Below, one piece after another: positions 1-7,386 of a DNA stretch of 64,000 nucleotides. Position numbers and translations under genes: made by a program. The notes beneath the pieces were generated by a model that ran no database searches, was not told the DNA's origin, and saw only the letters and a program-made list of their open reading frames with translations. The first letter of the stretch is position 1; each line of letters begins with the position of its first letter. This DNA comes from JAXLWB01 sp046328715 (GTDB lineage: Bacteria; Chloroflexota; Anaerolineae; Caldilineales; Caldilineaceae). The DNA lies in NCBI GenBank assembly GCA_046328715.1, contig JAXLWB010000048.1:1-64000 (forward strand). The letters run 5' to 3'.

Positions 1-558
1 GTGGAGAAGATGGTGGATCAAGGGGTGAAGCGTGTGGTTTTGGCCGCCCAGCCTGACCCGAACTGGGATGACCAGGGGATCGCACAGAGCGCCCTGTCCA
101 CTCGCTTTTTACTGGTTGCCGAAGAACCCGTCCACGATTGGACGATCCTGGTTTTCGATGCCTTGCCGCAAACGAGTACTGATTTGCAAGTCACCTTTGC
201 TAACCAGCTTGCATTGGCTGGCTATGCGTTGCAACCTGCTAGCCTGCTGCCTGGCGGTATCTTGGCTGTCCATTTGCGCTGGCAAAAAGAAAACGCTCAC
301 CTGACTGGCCGTGAAAAGGTATCGCTCCAGTTACTTGACACCAATGGTCAATTGGTGGCACAAGAAGATCGCCCACTTCTCCTCCCTTCCGATCCTGAAC
401 TTCCCTGCTCTTATGGTATACTCCTCCCAGAGAAACTAGCCGCCGGTGAATACCGCCTGCTGCTGGTGCTTTACGATCCGGAGAAGGCCGATGCACAGCG
501 TATCACCACCGTCGATGGCGCTGACACGGTGCAACTGACCAGTTTGAGCGTAGAATGA
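1..558 (+). CDS. C-terminal part of a membrane glycosyltransferase (5' end outside window)
   Basis: The frame is open from base 1, so the start lies upstream. The visible 185 residues contain no catalytic or membrane segment. They look like the soluble end of a GT39/ArnT-type lipid-linked sugar transferase: a stretch ending in a VFDALP-type segment, then a beta-sandwich of about 120 residues. That sandwich resembles the C-terminus of the glycosyltransferase at 27800-29911: both have a 'VxFANxLxLxGY' or 'VEFSAPTTF' opening, an 'LxWQ' or 'IRWH' strand, 'NGQLVAQEDRPL' or 'DGARVAQADDRLL', and an 'xGEYRLLLxLYD' ending. The stop codon overlaps the next start in an ATGA arrangement, so it is coupled to the O-antigen ligase. 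Glycosyltransferase identity is inferred from the shared C-terminal module and the neighbour. Confidence 0.6.
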   Translation: MEKMVDQGVKRVVLAAQPDPNWDDQGIAQSALSTRFLLVAEEPVHDWTILVFDALPQTSTDLQVTFANQLALAGYALQPASLLPGGILAVHLRWQKENAHLTGREKVSLQLLDTNGQLVAQEDRPLLLPSDPELPCSYGILLPEKLAAGEYRLLLVLYDPEKADAQRITTVDGADTVQLTSLSVE

Positions 559-2012
559 ATTCGATTTCGACGCAATTACAGCGTTATTTTTTTGCTCCAA
601 GCACTCACAGTCGTGTTTTGGCCCTTGCTGGTGTACTAGTGAGCGGCACCCTATTGATTGCGCTCTTTATTGGCGTAGTCGGGCCGATTTTGGCATTGGT
701 GGCGGCTATCGCTCTGATTGCAGGCACGTTGATCCTCTCCGACACCCGTTGGGGTTTTGTGGCGCTGGTGGCGGTGATCTTCGTCTTCCCCTTTGGTGCA
801 CTGCCCTTTAGTGTCGGCTTCAAACCCACCTTCCTCGATCTGGCGTTGGGCGCGTTGATCTTCGTCTGGCTGCTGCGGCTGGTGACGGGTCAGGAGCGGC
901 AATTGATCGCTTCGCCGTTGGGCGGCTGGGTGGCTGGCTTTATGATCATGGCGATCTTTGCCTTTGCCTATGGGTTGACGCACAGCTCTGCCAACAGTTA
1001 CTTCATTCGTCGCTTTGCCGAGCTTTTGTTGGGAATCGCCCTTTTCTTTGTGGCAATCAACACCGTGCGTACCGTCGACGAGTTGCGTTGGGTGATCCGC
1101 TGGCTGGTTTTGGCTGGCTGGGCGGGTGCGGGGATTGCGGTGATCTTCTATGTAATTCCGACCAATGCAACCGTCTGGGTCCTCGACCGCCTGACCCGCT
1201 TTGATTACCCTGGTGGCTTCGGTGCTCTGCGCTGGATCGAGGATGATCCGGAAGGCACAATGCGCGCCATCGGTACTGCCATCGATCCGAACGTACTGGG
1301 TGCGATGATGATTGTCGTGGCCGGATTGATGGCGCCGCAACTCTTTGACAAACAACGACTCTTCCCGCGCTGGCTGACGACAATTATGTTGTTGACAGCG
1401 GTGCTGGCGCTTTACCTCACCTTTAGCCGCTCGGCGCTGCTTGGGCTGGCTAGTTCGATTGGCTTGTTGGCCCTGCTCAAATATCGCAAGTTGATTCCGC
1501 TGGGCATCGTTGGTCTACTCTTACTCTTTCTGCTGCCGCAAACCCAGGAATATGTGGCGCGCCTGCTAGAGGGGTTGGCGGGGCAGGATCAGGCGACGCT
1601 GATGCGTTTTGGCGAATACAAGGACGCACTGATCTTGATCAGCCGCTATCCGGTCTTCGGCGTCGGTTTTACAGGTGTGCCGGATATCGATATCTATCTC
1701 GGTGTGAGCATGGTTTACCTGATCATCGCTGAGAATATGGGGCTGGTTGGGCTAGGGTTGTTTTTGGTCACCCTGATCGGCTTTTTTGTAAATATGGCGA
1801 TCGCCTGGCGAGCCGGTGTCAGCGCCGAACTGGAAGCGATTCTGCTGGGCCTGAGTGGCGCGATTTTGGGGGCACTGGTCAGTGGCATCTTTGATCATTA
1901 CTGGTTTAATCTGACCTATCCGCACATGACGGCACTCTTCTGGCTGTATGTAGGGTTGGCAATGGCGACGGTGCTGGTGGAGCGGAGTCATGAGTCGACA
2001 ACAGCGGATTGA
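555..2012 (+). CDS. O-antigen ligase / Wzy-like polysaccharide polymerase family membrane protein
   Basis: Protein of 485 residues with about ten to twelve hydrophobic segments. A long non-membrane loop runs from about residue 350 to 390. It carries the layout of the Wzy_C/O-antigen ligase family: 'LTFSRSALLG' before the loop, then 'RxxEYKDALxLISRYPVFGVGFTG' and a further membrane segment starting 'AENMGLVG'. Proteins of this family join or polymerise undecaprenyl-linked glycans on the outer face of the membrane. The start overlaps the stop of the upstream glycosyltransferase by four bases, which indicates one polysaccharide operon. Ligase and polymerase cannot be told apart from sequence alone. 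Confidence 0.82.
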   Translation: MNSISTQLQRYFFAPSTHSRVLALAGVLVSGTLLIALFIGVVGPILALVAAIALIAGTLILSDTRWGFVALVAVIFVFPFGALPFSVGFKPTFLDLALGALIFVWLLRLVTGQERQLIASPLGGWVAGFMIMAIFAFAYGLTHSSANSYFIRRFAELLLGIALFFVAINTVRTVDELRWVIRWLVLAGWAGAGIAVIFYVIPTNATVWVLDRLTRFDYPGGFGALRWIEDDPEGTMRAIGTAIDPNVLGAMMIVVAGLMAPQLFDKQRLFPRWLTTIMLLTAVLALYLTFSRSALLGLASSIGLLALLKYRKLIPLGIVGLLLLFLLPQTQEYVARLLEGLAGQDQATLMRFGEYKDALILISRYPVFGVGFTGVPDIDIYLGVSMVYLIIAENMGLVGLGLFLVTLIGFFVNMAIAWRAGVSAELEAILLGLSGAILGALVSGIFDHYWFNLTYPHMTALFWLYVGLAMATVLVERSHESTTAD

Positions 2013-2203
2013 GAATATGGTAGATCATGCTCGAAAGAGGATCGATGTTATAATTTAATACCAGACCCACATCTCCCCAGATTATAGATGATCCTATCTA
2101 TAATTCTTTTGTTTCACCGCTCTATCGCCGGGAACGGCAACGTGCAGAAAAATACGCTGCTATCCTCAAAGAAGCAGGCTTACTGCCTGAAGAGGATGAA
2201 TGA
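1990..2203 (+). pseudogene. possible small gene split by a frameshift
   Basis: An ATG at 1990 inside the end of the O-antigen ligase gene opens a 22-codon frame (begins MSRQQRIENMVDHARK) that stops at 2056-2058. A different frame is then open from 2054 to a TGA at 2201-2203. It encodes a charged, protein-like peptide that includes PIYNSFVSPLYRRERQRAE and ends GLLPEEDE, but has no start codon of its own. The two pieces join if one base is gained or lost in the AT-rich run near 2050-2060, giving about 70 residues. I do not recognise the family. It may be an old small gene that decayed, a sequencing error, or chance. Confidence 0.33.
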
Positions 2204-2218
2204 ATCAATATTAAACTA

Positions 2219-3151
2219 ATGGACTCACCTGTTTCTACTCAAACCAACCAATTCGGCACCATCACTCTCGATCCGACGCCGATTACCAATAACGGCCTAA
2301 CGCGCGGACGCCGTCCTGATTGGCTGCGCGTCAAGATGGCCGACAGCCCAAAGTATCGCGAACTCCGTGACCTTTTTCGTGGCCAACGTCTTCATACTGT
2401 GTGTGAAGAGGCGATGTGCCCCAATATCGGTGAATGTTGGGGACGGGGAACGGCGACCTTTTTATTGATGGGCGATACCTGTACCCGTTCCTGTGGCTTC
2501 TGCAAGATCAACACCGGTCGACCACAGCCGCTCGACCCGGATGAGCCGCGCCGTGTGGCGGAAAGTGTGCGGCAGATGGGGCTGAAACACGCTGTGCTTA
2601 CCAGTGTCAACCGCGATGAACAGTCGGATGGCGGTGCTTGGGTCTTTGCGGAGAGCATTCACTGGATTCGCCAATTGCAGCCGGGCTGCAGCATTGAAGT
2701 GTTGATTCCTGACTTTAAGGGCGTTTGGTCGGCATTGCAGGTGGTGATGGATGCCAAGCCAGAGATCCTCAACCATAATACGGAGACAGTTCCACGCCTC
2801 TATAAGACCGTGCGTCCGCAGGCAAAATATCTGCGCAGTATGGAACTGTTACAGCGAGCCAAGGCAATGGAGCCAACTTCACTGACCAAGTCGGGAATTA
2901 TGTTGGGCTTGGGCGAAACCTGGGATGAGATTCTCCAGGTCATGGATGATATGCGCGCCCATGACGTCGATGTCATCACGATGGGACAATATCTACAGCC
3001 GAGCCGTTTTCATCTACCGATTGAGCGCTATGTACACCCGGATGAGTTTGCTGCTTTGAAAGAAGAAGGGGAAAAACGAGGCTTCAAGCGGGTCGAAAGT
3101 GGCCCACTCGTGCGCAGTAGTTATCATGCGGAGGAAGTGATCAATGGTTAA
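2219..3151 (+). CDS. lipA: lipoyl synthase
   Basis: Radical SAM enzyme that inserts two sulfurs into octanoyl groups on carrier proteins such as GcvH. It has 310 residues, the usual length. The auxiliary cluster motif C-x4-C-x5-C is at residues 62, 67 and 73. The radical-SAM motif C-x3-C-x2-C is at residues 88, 92 and 95. The C-terminal RSSYHA motif supplies the serine ligand of the auxiliary cluster. The chosen ATG lacks a good ribosome-binding site, but the N-terminal spacing to the first cysteine motif is normal. No lipB is adjacent. The lipoyl acceptor gcvH lies about 20 kb away in this window. Confidence 0.96.
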   Translation: MDSPVSTQTNQFGTITLDPTPITNNGLTRGRRPDWLRVKMADSPKYRELRDLFRGQRLHTVCEEAMCPNIGECWGRGTATFLLMGDTCTRSCGFCKINTGRPQPLDPDEPRRVAESVRQMGLKHAVLTSVNRDEQSDGGAWVFAESIHWIRQLQPGCSIEVLIPDFKGVWSALQVVMDAKPEILNHNTETVPRLYKTVRPQAKYLRSMELLQRAKAMEPTSLTKSGIMLGLGETWDEILQVMDDMRAHDVDVITMGQYLQPSRFHLPIERYVHPDEFAALKEEGEKRGFKRVESGPLVRSSYHAEEVING

Positions 3152-3259
3152 TGGGGAATGGTTAACGGTTAATTGTTAATGAAGGTACTATCCGCGAAGT
3201 AAAGGGTAGCGTCATTTCATTAGCCATTAAAAATTAACCATTACACCGTTCACCATTGC
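3143..3259. repeat. imperfect inverted repeat between convergent lipA and upp
   Basis: AT-rich words such as AATGGTTAACGGTTAAT on the left (about 3143-3178) are matched in reverse on the right (about 3218-3257, containing AAATTAACCATTACACC). The arms are made of near-repeats of a short TTAATGG-like word. The position between two convergent stops suits a two-way terminator, but there is no clean U-tract. It resembles in style the word-repeat hairpins elsewhere in this window. Confidence 0.5.
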
Positions 3260-3910
3260 TTACGCCGTTCCAAATTGTCGATCGCCTGCATCACCGAGAC
3301 CGGGCCAAATAAAGCCGGTGGGGAATGCATCGTTGGCATTGGTCAGTCTTTCGTCAATCGCGGCGACGTGAACGGGTACATCTGGGTGTTTGGCGTGCAA
3401 GGCTTGGATGCCCTCGGGCGCGGCAATAATGCCGACGAATTTGATGCGGCTCACTCCCCAATGTTTCAACACATCGACTGCGGCAATGGCAGAACCGCCG
3501 GTTGCCAACATCGGGTCGAGCAACAAACAGAGATCAACCGTTGGTGCAGTTGGCAGCTTGTTATAGTAGGCAACGGGACGCAGTGTGTGCTCGTCCCGAT
3601 AAAAACCCAGGTGCCAAACTTCAGCCTGAGGCATGATGCGCCAAGCACCATCCACCATCCCCAATCCCGCACGCAAAATCGGAACCAACCCCACTTTTTC
3701 GGCTGCTTTCGCACCACTCATCGTCGTCAGTGGCGTCTCTACGTCAAGCGGCTCCATGGTGATGTCTTGCGTCGCTTCATAGAGAAGCATGGTCGAAAGC
3801 TCACCGATTAGCTCACGAAACTTCTTGGGTTCAGTGCCTTTGCGCCGTAGTAACGTCAATTTATGGCGCGCAAGTGGGTGTTGAGAAGGAAAGGTATTCG
3901 GGAACTCCAT
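3260..3910 (-). CDS. upp: uracil phosphoribosyltransferase
   Basis: Converts uracil and PRPP to UMP in pyrimidine salvage. The 216 residues cover a full UPRT. Visible family motifs are 'VPILRAGLGMVDG', the PRPP loop 'LLLDPMLATGGSA', 'PEGIQALHAKHPDV' and the C-terminal uracil-binding 'FIWPGLGDAGDRQFGT'. The ATG is preceded at some distance by AGGA, with a TAGAAT box upstream. It is a single gene, convergent with lipA, with a hairpin-rich upstream spacer. Confidence 0.96.
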   Translation of the reverse strand: MEFPNTFPSQHPLARHKLTLLRRKGTEPKKFRELIGELSTMLLYEATQDITMEPLDVETPLTTMSGAKAAEKVGLVPILRAGLGMVDGAWRIMPQAEVWHLGFYRDEHTLRPVAYYNKLPTAPTVDLCLLLDPMLATGGSAIAAVDVLKHWGVSRIKFVGIIAAPEGIQALHAKHPDVPVHVAAIDERLTNANDAFPTGFIWPGLGDAGDRQFGTA

Positions 3911-3989
3911 AACGATGAATCCTATTCTATTGAGAGGAGGTTTTCAGTGAGATAGCAAGTACACCCTGACAGAAGTAGGCATAGTAATC

Positions 3990-4028
3990 TCGGTAAGACA
4001 GTAAAATACTGACATACTGTCTTACCGA
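3990..4028. repeat. perfect 14-bp hairpin upstream of upp
   Basis: TCGGTAAGACAGTA at 3990-4003 pairs perfectly with 4015-4028 around an 11-base loop. It lies in the 250-bp spacer between upp and the DksA-like gene. Similar words (GTCTTACTGACC, ACAGTA) recur near 18890-18930, downstream of the trypsin-like gene. The function is unknown. It is not followed by a U-tract on either strand. Confidence 0.6.
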
Positions 4029-4063
4029 TTTACTCTCGTACTATCCGCAATGTACCTATAGAA

Positions 4064-4143
4064 ATGACACGTAACATAGCACCATCTCCAGGGTTTACGC
4101 TCTTGGGCAGATGGTGCCATGTTTAAATCGCGTGTCGATTAGC
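4064..4143 (+). repeat. 81-bp palindromic repeat family, copy A
   Basis: This is a diverged copy of the element at 44989-45069 and 60213-60293. It begins ATGACAC and ends GTGTCGATTAGC, with internal arms GCACCATCT and AGATGGTGC that pair with each other. The changes in the two arms compensate: other copies have GCACAATCT with AGATTGTGC, and this copy has A to C on the left and T to G on the right. This indicates that the folded form is maintained. It sits 17 bp downstream of the stop of the DksA-like gene. Confidence 0.72.
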
Positions 4144-4160
4144 ACATCGTAATGCTGGGT

Positions 4161-4547
4161 CTACCAATCAATTTGGCGCACTGGGCGGTTGCGGCGAGCC
4201 AAGCGCTCGACTTCTTGCTGGCAACTGAGACAAAGGGTTGCATCAGGCTTTACTTCAAGTCGTTCCACTTCAATTGGCTTGCCACAGCGCTCACAGATGC
4301 CATAGGCCCCTTTATCGATCGAACGCAATGCAGCCTCGATATCGCTTAGCTTTTTTTCAAGCACTGCAATCAAGGCAGAATTCTTCTCGCGTTCAAAGAC
4401 CTCTGCATCCCCTTCATCCGGTTCAACATCCACTTCAGATTGCAGCGCTTCGCGTAGATTGCGTAGCTCTTCGTTCACATGCACTTGTTCATCAAGAAGT
4501 TTTTGCTTTTCTTTCTCGATAAACTGTTGTCGTTCATTTTTTGTCAT
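4161..4547 (-). CDS. DksA/TraR-type zinc-finger regulator
   Basis: Protein of 128 residues. The N-terminal half is a charged helical region rich in Glu, Lys and Gln, as in the DksA coiled coil. The C-terminal half has the zinc finger C-x2-C (CERCGKP) and C-x2-C (CLSCQQ). DksA/TraR proteins bind the RNA polymerase secondary channel and modulate initiation. Many Gram-positive and Chloroflexota members (YocK/DksA-like) are of unknown role and lack the coiled-coil tip acidic pair. A GGGAGCAGGA sequence precedes the ATG, and a good sigma-70-type promoter lies upstream. It is divergent from ruvB. Confidence 0.86.
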   Translation of the reverse strand: MTKNERQQFIEKEKQKLLDEQVHVNEELRNLREALQSEVDVEPDEGDAEVFEREKNSALIAVLEKKLSDIEAALRSIDKGAYGICERCGKPIEVERLEVKPDATLCLSCQQEVERLARRNRPVRQIDW

Positions 4548-4581
4548 AATTCCTGCTCCCTTCGTTAAATTGGGCTGACAA

Positions 4582-4610
4582 TTTATAACAGCTTTTGTTC
4601 AATTGGTCAA
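4582..4610 (-). promoter_or_regulatory. sigma-70-type promoter of the DksA-like gene
   Basis: Read on the minus strand, TTGACC (4610-4605), a 17-base spacer and TATAAA (4587-4582) lie about 35 bases upstream of the ATG at 4547. A purine-rich ribosome-binding site follows. Both boxes are near consensus and the spacing is optimal. Confidence 0.7.
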
Positions 4611-4814
4611 GCCCCAATTTTGTTGTTTAAATTAAGCTTGATCTGAATCTAGGAATTTGGCACAATCTTGCATGAACCAAGAACGTGTGGTTTGGAAACA
4701 CGCACCCACTTTGTGCCATCTTTATTTGTTCTTTGTATGAGGTTGGTTGATGTAGGAGTAGCGCAAGAGTCGCCACTCGTCACTCGAACCGTTTTCGTCT
4801 CTTTCATTCTTTTG

Positions 4815-4844
4815 CTATAATCTCCTAGTATAGAACAAACGTGC
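4815..4844 (+). promoter_or_regulatory. candidate ruvB promoter with LexA-like half-palindrome
   Basis: A perfect TATAAT at 4815-4820 (weak -35, TTTCGT at 17-base spacing) faces ruvB about 150 bases away. Thirteen bases downstream is GAAC-AAAC-GTGC (4833-4844), one base off the GAAC-N4-GTTC LexA box known from Gram-positive bacteria. This would fit SOS control of ruvB. The LexA specificity of this organism is not known, so the operator is a suggestion only. Confidence 0.35.
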
Positions 4845-4863
4845 AAGAGTTTATTCCTGTTCC

Positions 4864-4895
4864 ACTGGCCAGTTGTCGTAGGACAATTGGCCAGT
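4864..4895 (+). promoter_or_regulatory. hairpin in the ruvB leader
   Basis: ACTGGCCAGTTGTC (4864-4877) pairs with 4882-4895 with one G-T type mismatch and a 4-base loop. A T-rich run (AATTTTTT) begins about 10 bases later, near 4905. If the TATAAT at 4815 is used, this hairpin lies in the transcript about 70 bases before the ruvB start. It could be a weak terminator or attenuator. Confidence 0.45.
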
Positions 4896-4968
4896 ATCTC
4901 TCGTAATTTTTTCTTGCTTAATACCGCAACATGTTGAGATTTTGGCTCTGATTTGAGAACGCAACCTA

Positions 4969-6057
4969 ATGGCCGATGAACGAAGCATCACCAACCGACC
5001 TTCCGTAGAACGAAAAGCCGCTGATCCTGCACCGCGTCCCGTATCTGGCGAGGCGCAAGAGGGCGAGGTCAAAGTTGACCATGCGCTGCGTCCGCGCTCG
5101 CTGAAAGAGATGATCGGGCAGGAGCGGCTGCGCGACAAGATGGAGATCCTGGTCGATGCTGCCAAACAGCGCGGTGATGTGCTGGATCACGTGTTGCTGT
5201 ATGGTCCTCCGGGCCTTGGCAAAACGACTTTGAGCCATATCCTTGCTGGCGAAATGAATGCAAACCTAAAGGTCACGGCGGGTCCCGCCATCGAAAAGGC
5301 AGGCGATTTGGCGGCGATTCTCACCAATCTGCGCAAGGGGGATGTGCTTTTTATCGATGAAATTCATCGTTTAGGACGAGCGGTTGAAGAGATACTCTAT
5401 CCAGCGATGGAGGATTTCGCGCTGGATATCGTGGTAGGCTCTGGTCCGAGTGCACGAAATATTCGGCTGAGCTTGCCTAAGTTCACCGTTGTCGGTGCCA
5501 CCACCCGCCTGGCTTTGATCACCTCCCCACTGCGGGCCCGGTTTGGCGTCGTCGAGCGCTTTGACTTTTACTCGGCTGATGCCCTTAAAGAAATCGTAAC
5601 GCGTGCTGCTAAGTTACTAGACGTTAAACTCGACCCAGAAGGCGCGCTGGAAATTGCACGTCGCGCTCGGGGGACACCGCGTGTTGCACTACGGCTGTTG
5701 CGCCGGGTGCGGGATTATGCACAGGTGCGTGCCGATGGGCATATCAATAAACCCGTTGCGGATCAAGCGCTTTCGCTCTTGGAGATCGATTGGCTGGGAT
5801 TAGATGATCTGGATCGTCGAGTGTTGGATGCGATTATCAACAAGTTCAACGGCGGCCCGGTGGGGCTAGAGACATTGGCCGCTTCGATCAGCGAAGAGGC
5901 AGACACGATCATGGATGTGGTCGAGCCTTACCTGTTGCAGCTCGGTTTCCTCGACCGTACACCGCGTGGACGTTTGGCGACCCGTGCGGCCTACGCCCAT
6001 ATTGGGGCTACGTATCCAGAGCGGATCGAGCAAGGATCTTTGTTTGGGCAGCAGTAA
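4969..6057 (+). CDS. ruvB: Holliday junction branch migration ATPase RuvB
   Basis: Hexameric AAA+ motor that with RuvA drives branch migration of Holliday junctions. The 362 residues show Walker A GPPGLGKTT at about 79-87, Walker B FIDEIH at about 128-133, a GATTR sensor region, the arginine-finger segment RARFG, and a C-terminal winged helix ending in the family pattern 'PRGRLATRAAYAHIG'. The N-terminus is about 25 residues longer than in E. coli RuvB, which is common. No ruvA or ruvC is adjacent. It is a single gene followed by a rho-independent terminator. Confidence 0.97.
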   Translation: MADERSITNRPSVERKAADPAPRPVSGEAQEGEVKVDHALRPRSLKEMIGQERLRDKMEILVDAAKQRGDVLDHVLLYGPPGLGKTTLSHILAGEMNANLKVTAGPAIEKAGDLAAILTNLRKGDVLFIDEIHRLGRAVEEILYPAMEDFALDIVVGSGPSARNIRLSLPKFTVVGATTRLALITSPLRARFGVVERFDFYSADALKEIVTRAAKLLDVKLDPEGALEIARRARGTPRVALRLLRRVRDYAQVRADGHINKPVADQALSLLEIDWLGLDDLDRRVLDAIINKFNGGPVGLETLAASISEEADTIMDVVEPYLLQLGFLDRTPRGRLATRAAYAHIGATYPERIEQGSLFGQQ

Positions 6058-6088
6058 ATAAGGCCTATACATAAGCGAGCGTGACTGA

Positions 6089-6158
6089 TATTCCGTGTTT
6101 AATCTTTTGAATGCCTTTAATGACTAAACACGAATATAAGGAACACGGAATTTTTTTA
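6089..6158 (+). terminator. rho-independent terminator of ruvB
   Basis: ATTCCGTGTT at 6090-6099 pairs with AACACGGAAT at 6142-6151. A run of seven T follows at 6151-6157. The loop is long (about 42 bases) and can fold further (GTTTAATC with GACTAAAC). It begins about 30 bases after the ruvB stop. Confidence 0.75.
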
Positions 6159-6202
6159 TCGGTCCGTTTGGGGTATTGCGGTCTAGGCACCCAAAGAAAC
6201 TC

Positions 6203-7084
6203 TCACCAGCGGGGTTTATAATCCGCACACAGTTCCTTGACCTCCTGCCATAGCGCTGCCATCTGTGTATAAGAATGTGTAAGTGCTTCGCTCGTCGCTC
6301 CCGGCTGTGCCAAAAGTGTGTTCAGCCTTTCCACGTAATTTTCAGGTTTGAGCGCAAAGCCTGAAATCAACTCCATCACCCGCTTATCGCTCATAAAATA
6401 GACTTCGTTCAAGGCAAAAAGCACCTGTGTGAGGTTGTTCGCAGCACGGGTGAAACAGCCTACCGTGTTGTAGACATCGCCCTTTTCGGCAAAGGAACGG
6501 GCGTGCATCAACGTGAACTCAGCGCTCCAGAGCGAATCGGCAATGATGCGTTCTTTGAGCTTGGGCGGATAGCTGATGACCTGCTGTTTGAGGCTGGCAA
6601 TCCATCCTTGTGGATCGTAGAGTGGAATACAACATTGGGTCTCGGCCAGATAGATCACGCTGTAGAAGCCATAGGCAGGTTGCTGCGCATAATCGTGACG
6701 TTGAATGCCTTGTAGTGCCTCATCAATCGTGCGCTGGACATGCTCGAGATTGCGATAGAGAAAATCGACCTTGCCCACAGCAGTCTGAATCCATGCGCCG
6801 CCGTTGACCCATGCTCCCCACTCGTAGAAACCGGTCACCACTGGCACTCCAACCGCTGAAATCACACCGGCGACGCGGCGAATTTCGTCAATCGCAAACG
6901 GAGCGCTTTCGGAATAATAGAGCGCAATATCGAGATCGGAAGTTGCGGTCTGCGTGCCGCAAGCATAGGAACCGCCAAGGACAATGGCACCAACGCCAGG
7001 AATAGTGTACAAATCACTAATGAGCGCCTCTATAAACTTTGATTTCTCTTGGGGCAACTGGGGAAGTTGAGAGTTTTCCAACAT
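6203..7084 (-). CDS. nucleotidyltransferase-fold protein with helical C-terminus
   Basis: Protein of 293 residues. Residues about 33-56 carry the polymerase-beta-type nucleotidyltransferase signature GGSYACG followed by SDLDIALYY; the two aspartates are intact, so it can probably bind metal. A third acidic residue is likely in KVDFLYRN. The C-terminal half is alpha-helical and resembles the HEPN-like domains found with such enzymes (DUF4037-like layout). The substrate is unknown: antibiotic, nucleotide or protein are all possible. The ATG has GGTGAG close upstream. It lies 23 bases downstream of a dead higB toxin, so the spot may once have held a toxin-antitoxin pair. Confidence 0.72.
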   Translation of the reverse strand: MLENSQLPQLPQEKSKFIEALISDLYTIPGVGAIVLGGSYACGTQTATSDLDIALYYSESAPFAIDEIRRVAGVISAVGVPVVTGFYEWGAWVNGGAWIQTAVGKVDFLYRNLEHVQRTIDEALQGIQRHDYAQQPAYGFYSVIYLAETQCCIPLYDPQGWIASLKQQVISYPPKLKERIIADSLWSAEFTLMHARSFAEKGDVYNTVGCFTRAANNLTQVLFALNEVYFMSDKRVMELISGFALKPENYVERLNTLLAQPGATSEALTHSYTQMAALWQEVKELCADYKPRW

Positions 7085-7107
7085 ATTCTCACCATTGTGC
7101 AGCTAAC

Positions 7108-7344
7108 TCACGATCTGAACGTCACGCGCCAATTCCCCGAAACTTTCACCGCCCATCGATTTGCTTGTTTCGGATTTAGCAAGTGCAACATAGAGCCAGG
7201 AAAATTTACATCTTGAATCGTAGTGGCAGCATCTAGGGTATCCAAGATATCAGCAAGTCTAGTCTCGTGTTTGGGTTGAATTCTTCTTTGGCTCCCATCA
7301 TAGAAAAACTCCTCCAAACCTCAATGTCGAAATGACTGAATCAT
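7108..7344 (-). pseudogene. decayed HigB-type (RelE/ParE superfamily) toxin
   Basis: An ATG at 7344 starts MIQSFRH and is followed by an in-frame TGA at 7323-7321. Reading on in the same frame gives GLEEFFYDGS, IQPKHETRLADILDTLDAA and SGNWRVTF, the classic HigB order. The frame then ends FRS-stop at 7108. Normal HigB proteins (about 92 residues) continue after 'WRVTF' for 13-16 residues with an acidic stretch and a terminal YH. So there are two lesions: a nonsense codon at position 8 and loss of the C-terminus. A shorter start at a TTG (7317) would leave out the first strand. No higA antitoxin follows; the nucleotidyltransferase gene begins 23 bases downstream. Confidence 0.75.
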
Positions 7345-7386
7345 CGCATGTGTTGTAACCTGAGGGGTGTCAAATGTCACTGGGAG

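Noticed and set aside
651..1355. 234-codon open frame antisense to the O-antigen ligase gene
   Set aside because: Its composition is that of a reverse-strand shadow (many Arg, Gln, His), it has no ribosome site, and the sense frame encodes a clear membrane protein family.
4649..4846. 65-codon frame between the DksA-like gene and ruvB
   Set aside because: No ribosome site, and it covers the TATAAT facing ruvB; low-complexity composition.
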